Below, piece by piece: positions 58,064 to 64,000 of a stretch of 64,000 bases of DNA (positions are counted from its first letter, which is position 1; every line of letters begins with the position of its first letter). The notes beneath the pieces are model-generated. The model ran no database searches. It had not been told where the DNA came from and saw nothing but the letters and a program-made list of their open reading frames with translations. The stretch is from the NCBI GenBank assembly GCA_017395045.1, contig JAFPWG010000026.1, forward strand, positions 1-64,000. Reading direction: 5' to 3'. Position numbers and translations under genes: made by a program. The DNA is from Bacteroidales bacterium. GTDB lineage: Bacteria; Bacteroidota; Bacteroidia; Bacteroidales; UBA932.

Positions 58064-59874
58064 GACGGCTTTCCTTCTGCATAAGCATCCTGACAGTGAT
58101 GGCGGCCTGCACGCAGCAGCCCGCCATCGACTGTGCCTACAGCGGGGGCAAACCCGTGAAAAACCTGGCTGTAGTCGTCGTCAGCACTCCTGCCGACGGC
58201 CTTACGCTCCGGAGCGTTTGTTTCGTAAACAACGGTTCCAAGTCCGTCACTATCGATGCCATCGAAACCTCTCCTGTTACCGTGAAGGGGACGGAAGTCT
58301 GGTCCTTCCAGCCTTCCTCCACCAGCTGGCGCAAGGACTGGGTCCTCCCGGTGGAAAGGGATTTCTACCAGCGTAACTTCCTGGGTATGAACGACCCTGA
58401 CTATGGGGGAGGCATCCCGATGGTCAGTCTCTGGAACAAGGACGTCTGTATGAGCGTGGGGCTTGCCGAGCCGGTCCTCAAGCAGGTTTCCCTGCCGGTG
58501 AGCCGCAGCGGAAACACCGCCCGCGCCGCCATCCGGCAGGAATTCGCCACGCCCGTGGAACTCGCTCCCGGCGACACGCTGTTCGCCCTGAAGCAGTTCG
58601 TGACGGAGGGCAAGGGCGATTTCTTCCAGCCGCTCCGGCAGTTCGCCGGCTATATGCACGACACGTACGGCTGGGAAGCTCCCGTTTCTCCGGAAGAGGC
58701 CTACGAGCCGGTCTGGTGCGCCTGGGGGTATGAACGTACATTCACTGTCGATGAAGTCATCGGCACCCTTCCCAAGGTGGTCGAGCTGGGCTTCAAGTGG
58801 GTGGACATCGACGATGGCTACCAGATCTGCGAAGGCGACTGGACGGCCAACGACCGCATCGGTGCGGAAGGCATGCGCCGGATGACGGACGCCGTGCACG
58901 CGGCCGGCCTCAAGGCGAAGATCTGGTGGGCGCCCATGGCGGCGGATCCCGGCAGCGCCCTGGCGACGGAACATCCCGAAATGCTGCTGGTGAAGGCGGA
59001 CGGCTCCCACGAGGACATCTCCTGGTGGGACAGCTGGTACCTTTCTCCGGTGAACCCCCACACCTGGGCCTACACCGAGGACCTGGTCGATATGTTCCTG
59101 GTGGACTGGGGTTTCGACGGCTTCAAGCTGGACGGCCAGCACCTGAACCTCTCCGAACCCGACTACAACCCCGCCAGCGGGCTTTCTTCCCCGGAAGAGG
59201 CCGCCGAGCGGTTCCCGGAATTCTTTGCGCACCTGTATCACCGCGCCCAGGCCGACAAGCCGGGTTCCGTGGTCCAGATCTGCCCCTGCGGCTGCGCCAT
59301 CAATTTCTTCAACCTACCGTTCATGAACCAGTCGGTGGCGTCGGATCCCACGTCCAGCGCCCAGATCCGCATGAAGCGCATGGCCTACGCGGCCATGTGT
59401 CCGGACCTGGCCTATTATGCGGACCATGTGGAACTTTCCGACAACGGACTGGACTTCGCTTCGCAGGTAGGCGTGGGCGGGGTCATCGGCACCAAGTTCA
59501 CCTGGCCCAAGGCGAATCCGGATGCTACGGAAAGCGGCGGCAGCCTGCTAACCCCCGAGAAGGAGGCCCTCCTGCGCAAATGGGTCCCTATCTATCGGGA
59601 TAAGATGCTCTCCAAGGGCACGTACCTGAACCTGTACACCTATGGCATCGACAAGCCGGAGGCGCACGTGATCGAGAAGGATGGCGCCCTGTACTATGCA
59701 TTCTATGCCCCTTCCTGGGATGGCCGGCCCATCACCCTCCGCGGCCTGGACGCTTCCCGCAGCTACACGGTGACGGAATACACTGCCGACGAGCCCCGTT
59801 CCTATACCGTGGACGGAGCGAACCCGGTCATCACGCCCGTTTTCGAGGGCAATTACCTGATTGAAGTTAAATAA
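58060..59874 (+). CDS. GH36-type alpha-galactosidase/alpha-N-acetylgalactosaminidase, lipoprotein
   Basis: The protein has 604 residues with a lipobox (CISILTVMAACTQQP). An N-terminal beta domain precedes a (beta/alpha)8 barrel: FKWVDIDDGYQ, LKAKIWWAPMAADPGS, WGFDGFKLDGQHL with the nucleophile Asp358, and SVASDPTSSAQIR with the acid/base candidate Asp429. This is the clan of GH27/GH36 enzymes, best read as GH36. Members act on alpha-Gal or alpha-GalNAc. The GH109-type gene downstream and the AgaS/AgaR-type genes favour GalNAc, but that is inference. Translation is coupled to the PfkB kinase. Confidence 0.85.
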   Translation: MRRLSFCISILTVMAACTQQPAIDCAYSGGKPVKNLAVVVVSTPADGLTLRSVCFVNNGSKSVTIDAIETSPVTVKGTEVWSFQPSSTSWRKDWVLPVERDFYQRNFLGMNDPDYGGGIPMVSLWNKDVCMSVGLAEPVLKQVSLPVSRSGNTARAAIRQEFATPVELAPGDTLFALKQFVTEGKGDFFQPLRQFAGYMHDTYGWEAPVSPEEAYEPVWCAWGYERTFTVDEVIGTLPKVVELGFKWVDIDDGYQICEGDWTANDRIGAEGMRRMTDAVHAAGLKAKIWWAPMAADPGSALATEHPEMLLVKADGSHEDISWWDSWYLSPVNPHTWAYTEDLVDMFLVDWGFDGFKLDGQHLNLSEPDYNPASGLSSPEEAAERFPEFFAHLYHRAQADKPGSVVQICPCGCAINFFNLPFMNQSVASDPTSSAQIRMKRMAYAAMCPDLAYYADHVELSDNGLDFASQVGVGGVIGTKFTWPKANPDATESGGSLLTPEKEALLRKWVPIYRDKMLSKGTYLNLYTYGIDKPEAHVIEKDGALYYAFYAPSWDGRPITLRGLDASRSYTVTEYTADEPRSYTVDGANPVITPVFEGNYLIEVK

Positions 59875-59891
59875 CCAAAATACTGATTACC

Positions 59892-61442
59892 ATGACGAAG
59901 AGATTTTTGACCTTATTGCTGATGCTTCCGCTGCTGGCAGCGTGCCCGCAGAAGCCGGAGCCTCAACCGGAACCGGGTCCGGATGGGCCTGATGATAAGC
60001 AGAAACCAACCCCCGAAGTCGTCATAACCAGTCCGACCGACATCGACATGCCCTTCCCCGGCGGTGAAGCAACCCTGACCTTTACCTCCAACGTGGAATG
60101 GATGGTATCGTCCCTCGATTCCTGGGTGAAGGTGAGCCCGGAAAAAGGTGCCGCGTCTACCTCGCCCGTTACGGTCAAGCTCACGGTGGAAGAGAATCCC
60201 GGCACGGCGCCCAGAGAAGCTACCGTGTATGTTTTCGCCGATGTCCTGACGAAGTCCGTGAAGGTCACTCAGGCCCACGATGTCTTCATGGGTGCCGAGG
60301 AAGAGATTACGGACGGGGCTACGGTCCTGGCCACCAATCCGAACGTGGAGAAATTCCTGACGGAGGTGACCTATCCCGACCGTGACTGGTCCTTTACCAA
60401 GGTCCTCGATTACTATGGCGGATTCAACGGGAAGAAATACGATGAGAACGGCGTGGAGGATCCGAACGGAAAGATGTTCAACTGGGGTAACGAGCCCACG
60501 TCCGACAAGCCGACGAGCTACAGCGTCCGCTGGAACGAAGCGGACATGGAGGCCGGCGACATGACGCTGACCCTTTCCGACAAGCTTGGCTGGAGTTCGG
60601 AATCGACGGTGAAGGAAGGTTCCCGTTATGTCAACTTCACCAATCTGGTGCCCAACGACCAGTACACCTACAAGGTGACCACCGCCAGCGGCAAGGTACT
60701 CGCCGAGGGCGGTTTCACCACCACCGGCAGCCTGCATCAGGTTTACTTCAAGGGCAAGACCGCCAAGGGCGGCTGCCGCAATGGACGCGACCTGGGCGGC
60801 TGGGTCGGCCTGGACGGAAAGACCATCAAGTACCGGATGCTTTACCGCGGCGGCCGCATGGAAGAGATCTCCGTTTCGGAAGGCGGTCCGGAGGCAATCG
60901 CCCAGGGCATCGGGGCGGAGCTGGACCTGCGCAACAGCGACAGGCTTTCCAAGGCTGCCGTCCCGGGGCTGGATTTCTGCGCTCCCGGCATCGAGCAGGG
61001 CGGAACCTACATGCTCACCAAGGGCGATGCGAACGGCAATTTCACCAAGCAGTGCTTTGAATTCGTCGTCAACAGTTTACGGGCCGGAAAGGGCGTGTTC
61101 TTCCACTGCTCGCTGGGCCGTGACCGTACCGGCACCCTGGACATCCTGCTGCTGGGTCTGCTGGGTGTCCCCGAAGGCGATATCGGCAAGGCTTATGAAG
61201 TAACGTATTTCGCTCCCGTCGGATACAGCGTGTCCTCCTCGGAAAAGGACGGCAATCCGACCCCTGTCTTCAAGAATACCCGGAAAGCCTGGGTCTACAG
61301 CGAAGTGGTGCCCTACTTCTGGAAAATGGCGGACGAGACCGTTGGCGGCACCTTCGCCGAAGGCGTGGAGAAATACCTCCTGGAGGTGGCCGGTGTGAGC
61401 CAGAAGGACATCGACGATTTCCGCAGCATGATGCTTGAATAA
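59892..61442 (+). CDS. Exported BACON domain-tyrosine phosphatase lipoprotein
   Basis: The protein has 516 residues with a lipobox (LLMLPLLAACPQK) and a Pro/Glu/Gly linker. Residues about 50-125 form a BACON-like domain (PGGEATLTFTSNVEWMV, SWVKVSPEKGAAS), often a spacer or mucin-related domain in PUL enzymes. Near 225-280 an FN3-like domain is possible (RYVNFTNLVPNDQYTYKV). The C-terminal half is a tyrosine-phosphatase-3-type domain: GGCRNGRDLGGW and the active loop HCSLGRDRTG (Cys406, Arg412). Such extracellular enzymes may remove phosphate from glycans, inositol phosphates or proteins. It is 17 bases after the GH36 gene. Confidence 0.85.
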   Translation: MTKRFLTLLLMLPLLAACPQKPEPQPEPGPDGPDDKQKPTPEVVITSPTDIDMPFPGGEATLTFTSNVEWMVSSLDSWVKVSPEKGAASTSPVTVKLTVEENPGTAPREATVYVFADVLTKSVKVTQAHDVFMGAEEEITDGATVLATNPNVEKFLTEVTYPDRDWSFTKVLDYYGGFNGKKYDENGVEDPNGKMFNWGNEPTSDKPTSYSVRWNEADMEAGDMTLTLSDKLGWSSESTVKEGSRYVNFTNLVPNDQYTYKVTTASGKVLAEGGFTTTGSLHQVYFKGKTAKGGCRNGRDLGGWVGLDGKTIKYRMLYRGGRMEEISVSEGGPEAIAQGIGAELDLRNSDRLSKAAVPGLDFCAPGIEQGGTYMLTKGDANGNFTKQCFEFVVNSLRAGKGVFFHCSLGRDRTGTLDILLLGLLGVPEGDIGKAYEVTYFAPVGYSVSSSEKDGNPTPVFKNTRKAWVYSEVVPYFWKMADETVGGTFAEGVEKYLLEVAGVSQKDIDDFRSMMLE

Positions 61443-61457
61443 CACAGTTAACCAATT

Positions 61458-62864
61458 ATGAAAAAGACAATCACAATCCTGGCCACTCTCGCACTGGTTG
61501 CGCTGGCCGTGTCCTGTAACAAGAGCAAGGACGAGTACGGTTATACCATCAAGGATAACCAGATCGTTTACAACACCCCGGCGCGTCCGGCCGACCAGCA
61601 GTCCATGCTGGGCTTCGCCTGCGACCCCATCGAGAACGTGCGCGTGGGCTTTGTCGGTCTGGGCATGCGCGGCCCCGGTGCCGTGGAGCGTTTCTGCTAC
61701 CTGGAGGACGCCACCATCGTCGCCCTCTGCGACCTCTATCCTGAGCGCGTGGAAAGCGCCCAGCAGATCCTTGACCGTCACGGAATCGCCCGTGCGGCGG
61801 AGTATTCCGGCGAAGAGGGCTACAAGGAGCTTTGCGCGCGTGAGGACATCGACCTCGTGTACCTGGCCGTCCCGTGGCAGCTTCACACTCCCATTGCCGT
61901 CTATGCCATGGAGCATGGAAAGCACGTTGCCATCGAGGTTCCCGCCGCCACCAGCATCAAGGAGTGCTGGGACCTGGTGAACACCTCCGAGCGTACCCGC
62001 AAGCACTGCATGATGCTGGAGAACTGCTGCTATGACTTCTTCGAGCTCACCTGCCTGAACATGATCCAGCAGGGTGTTTTCGGAGACATCGTCCACGTGG
62101 AAGGCGCCTACTGCCACAACCTGGAGCCCTATTGGGACAGATACCAGGGTGACTGGCGGATGACCTACAACAAGGACCATCACGGAGACGTGTATCCTAC
62201 GCACGGCATCGGCCCCATCTGCGAGGACCTGAACATCCACCGCGGTGACAAGATGGATATCCTGGTGGCGATGGATACCGACGCCTTCAACGGGCAGGCG
62301 ATGGCCGACAAGCGCTACGGCGAGGGTGCCGTGAAGTACGCCAACGGCGACAACACGATGACCTGCATCCGCACGCACAACGGCAAGTCCATCCTGGTGG
62401 AGCACAACGTGGTGACCCCGCGTCCTTACAACCGCATGTACCAGGTGACCGGTACCAAGGGCTTTGCGAACAAGTATCCCAACGAAGGCCTGGCCCTCGG
62501 TTCCGAGAACATCCAGTTTACGGCCATTGACAACCTCGATGCCGAAGAGTACATGAGTGACGCCGACCGCGACGCCCTCATGGCGGCTTACGAGCACCCG
62601 ATCTCCAAGGGCATCGCCGAGAAGGCCCGCGAAGTGGGCGGCCATGGCGGCATGGACTTCATCATGGACTACCGCCTCATCTACTGCCTGCACCACGGTC
62701 TCCCGCTGGATCAGGACGTGTACGACGCCGCTGAGTGGAGTTCCCTCGTGGAACTCACCGAAGTCTCCATCAACCACGGCTCCATGCCGGTCGTGATGCC
62801 CGACTTCACCCGCGGCGAGTGGAACAAGCTGAAGGGCGTGAACTTCGCCCTGGTCGAGGAGTAA
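61458..62864 (+). CDS. GH109-type NAD-dependent alpha-N-acetylgalactosaminidase, lipoprotein
   Basis: The protein has 468 residues with a lipobox (LALVALAVSCNKS). The Rossmann domain starts VRVGFVGLGMRGPGAVERF, followed by ALCDLYPERVE, YLAVPWQLHTPIAVYAMEHG and VAIEVPAATSIKECW, and the C-terminal Gfo/Idh/MocA domain has GHGGMDFIMDYRLIYCL. Export and these motifs are characteristic of GH109, whose known members remove alpha-GalNAc by a redox mechanism using bound NAD. Other Gfo/Idh/MocA oxidoreductases cannot be fully excluded. It is the last gene of the plus-strand arm, followed by a terminator. Confidence 0.88.
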   Translation: MKKTITILATLALVALAVSCNKSKDEYGYTIKDNQIVYNTPARPADQQSMLGFACDPIENVRVGFVGLGMRGPGAVERFCYLEDATIVALCDLYPERVESAQQILDRHGIARAAEYSGEEGYKELCAREDIDLVYLAVPWQLHTPIAVYAMEHGKHVAIEVPAATSIKECWDLVNTSERTRKHCMMLENCCYDFFELTCLNMIQQGVFGDIVHVEGAYCHNLEPYWDRYQGDWRMTYNKDHHGDVYPTHGIGPICEDLNIHRGDKMDILVAMDTDAFNGQAMADKRYGEGAVKYANGDNTMTCIRTHNGKSILVEHNVVTPRPYNRMYQVTGTKGFANKYPNEGLALGSENIQFTAIDNLDAEEYMSDADRDALMAAYEHPISKGIAEKAREVGGHGGMDFIMDYRLIYCLHHGLPLDQDVYDAAEWSSLVELTEVSINHGSMPVVMPDFTRGEWNKLKGVNFALVEE

Positions 62865-62887
62865 TCCCCGTTCCGATGCATCCGAAG

Positions 62888-62916
62888 GGCCGGCTCCTGA
62901 GAGTCGGCCTTTTTTT
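62888..62916 (+). terminator. Terminator of the plus-strand PUL arm
   Basis: GGCCG (62888-62892) pairs with CGGCC (62905-62909). The inner CTC and GAG extend the stem around CTGA. Seven T follow. Confidence 0.88.
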
Positions 62917-62932
62917 GTCGGAGGAGAAGGAC

Positions 62933-63742
62933 CTACAGGATCAGGAGGGGGGAGGGGATGCCGCGCTCGAGGACGCGGAGGTGGACGGTGCCGGGGGAGA
63001 TGCCCAGCCCTTCGAGGACGCGGGCGGCGTTGTCGTAAGCCAGGTGCGGGGTATTGTTGTTGCCGCTTAAGTGACAGAGGAAGAGGTTTCTGAGACCCGG
63101 GTGCATGAAGCGGCGGATGGCGTCGCCGCAGGCGTCGTTGGACAGATGGCCGGCGCCCTGGCAGATGCGCATCTTCAGGTAATGGGGGTAGGATCCTCCC
63201 AGCAGCATGTCCACGTCGTAATTCGATTCCACCACTACCGTATCGGCCTGCCGGGCCCATTCCATGGCCTCGTCCGTGACGTGCCCGAGGTCTGTCATCA
63301 GGACGAAGAGGCGGCCTTCGCAACGGACGGCGTAGCCGACTGTCTGCGTAGCGTCGTGGGGGACTTCAAAGTACTGTACTTCAAATCCTTCCGCTACGGC
63401 ATTCCAAACATTCGGGAGCAGGTTGCGCCGGCAGCCTGCAATCTCCAGATAGGTGAACGGATGGCGGGCCAGGGCTTCATGCAGGACCGGCGTCGCATAG
63501 ACGGGCTTGGAGAGGCGCTTGCAGATGGACCCGAGGTTCCGGATGTGGTCTCCGTGGTCGTGCGTGACGAGGACGCTCTGGAAGCAGTCGAAATCCAGCG
63601 AGAGGCTTTCCAGGATCTTCTTCATCCGGCGGATGCCCACCCCCGCGTCGATGAGGATGCCTGATACGGCGCATCCTTCCTCCTCGTGGAGGAGCAGGTA
63701 ACAGTTGCCGCAGCTGCCGCTGGAGAAGCTCAGGAATCGCAT
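62933..63742 (-). CDS. MBL-fold metallohydrolase (YycJ/WalJ-like)
   Basis: The protein has 269 residues. It has the metallo-beta-lactamase fold: FSSGSCGNCYLL at the start, ILIDAGVGIRRM, and VLVTHDHGDHIRNLG with the metal-binding HxHxDH, followed by LMTDLGHVTDEAM and CHLSGNNNTP. This set fits the YycJ/WalJ group, linked in other bacteria to DNA repair or cell-wall control. The start at 63742 overlaps the stop of the upstream TPR gene (TGATG); the longer frame start is not needed. Confidence 0.88.
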   Translation of the reverse strand: MRFLSFSSGSCGNCYLLLHEEEGCAVSGILIDAGVGIRRMKKILESLSLDFDCFQSVLVTHDHGDHIRNLGSICKRLSKPVYATPVLHEALARHPFTYLEIAGCRRNLLPNVWNAVAEGFEVQYFEVPHDATQTVGYAVRCEGRLFVLMTDLGHVTDEAMEWARQADTVVVESNYDVDMLLGGSYPHYLKMRICQGAGHLSNDACGDAIRRFMHPGLRNLFLCHLSGNNNTPHLAYDNAARVLEGLGISPGTVHLRVLERGIPSPLLIL

Positions 63743-64000
63743 CAGTTCCGATCCTCCTCGCAATACCGGGAGATCACGTTATAGGCGTCTCCGATGCCGA
63801 GCTCGCCGGCGCGGGACAGGTCGATACACCCTTTCTCCTTGTCTTTCAGGTAGATAAGTACAAGCCCCCGGTTGAAATAGGCGTCGCCCATATACGGATA
63901 CAGGGCGATGGCCTTCCCGTAGCTCTCGATCGCGTTCACCAGTTGCGAGGACAGGCAGTAGAGATTGCCCAGGTTGAACTGGATATAGGGGAGGGCGGGC
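63742..64000 (-). CDS. TPR-repeat protein, C-terminal part (N-terminus outside window)
   Basis: The open frame enters from the right edge and ends at TGA (63742). About 85 residues are visible. They contain two tetratricopeptide-like units: YIQFNLGNLYCLSSQLVNAI with SYGKAIALYP, then MGDAYFNRGLVLIYLKDKEK with GCIDLSRAGELG. The gene starts beyond the window; a GTG at 63939 within the repeat is not a likely start. It is coupled to the MBL-fold gene by stop-start overlap. Confidence 0.75.
   Translation of the reverse strand, partial: PALPYIQFNLGNLYCLSSQLVNAIESYGKAIALYPYMGDAYFNRGLVLIYLKDKEKGCIDLSRAGELGIGDAYNVISRYCEEDRN

Noticed and set aside
61077-63323. Minus-strand frame of 748 codons opposite the GH109-type and phosphatase genes
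   Set aside because: It crosses a terminator and two recognised genes on the other strand; it is an antisense shadow.

Overview
The window is one contig from a GC-rich member of the Bacteroidota, most likely Bacteroidales. The evidence is a SusC/SusD outer-membrane pair, FimA/Mfa-type fimbrillins, BspA-type repeats, many MKK...C lipoproteins, and promoters carrying the Bacteroides -7 element TAnnTTTG. Species cannot be told from the sequence alone.

Layout. (1) 1-4424 is the right end of an integrated element: a hairpin-rich non-coding stretch, a frameshifted excisionase-like remnant, an AlbA_2/ATPase-like gene and a tyrosine integrase, bounded by a 25-base copy of a tRNA 3' end. (2) 4462-11379, minus strand: secreted sialidase, NlpC/P60 lipoprotein, then a fimbrial operon (FimB/Mfa2, two fimbrillins, an OmpA/TPR lipoprotein) headed by a short ssb. 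(3) 11682-18984, mostly housekeeping: zinc-ribbon protein, NupG-like transporter, tgt-YjgP/Q permease-dut-murF, PAP2 phosphatase, obgE. (4) 19043-23083: small protein, fimbrillin and a fimbrillin-BspA fusion. (5) 23279-36978: large MscS channel, mutY with a nucleoside kinase, AraC regulator, an ABC exporter-CBM9-VanZ-amidase operon, a GT2-like gene, tRNA-Pro and a lipoprotein. (6) 37003-62864: a large polysaccharide utilisation locus (PUL) with its accessory operon. (7) 62933-64000: MBL-fold hydrolase and the C-terminal part of a TPR protein.

The PUL is the main biological unit. One arm (minus strand) carries a DeoR/AgaR-type regulator, an AgaS-like SIS isomerase, a GatZ-like protein, one SusC, two SusD paralogues and three CBM9-like lipoproteins. 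It continues into DUF4874/DUF4832, DUF5106, SdiA-regulated-type, alkaline phosphatase, EamA and HD-domain genes. The divergent arm (plus strand) carries a PfkB kinase, a GH36 lipoprotein, a BACON-tyrosine phosphatase and a GH109-type NAD-dependent glycosidase. Together these point to capture and breakdown of an alpha-GalNAc- or alpha-Gal-containing glycan, perhaps phosphorylated, with the sugar entering the galactosamine/tagatose route. The regulator gene and both arms share TTCG/CGAA repeat elements in their upstream regions, which suggests control by the DeoR-type protein rather than by the usual hybrid two-component or ECF systems.

Other points of interest are the tandem structured repeats at 419-743 with compensatory base changes, a tRNA-Pro whose loop reads AGG, a TGT enzyme without its zinc cysteines, and three genes whose promoter element ends only 4-7 bases before the start codon.
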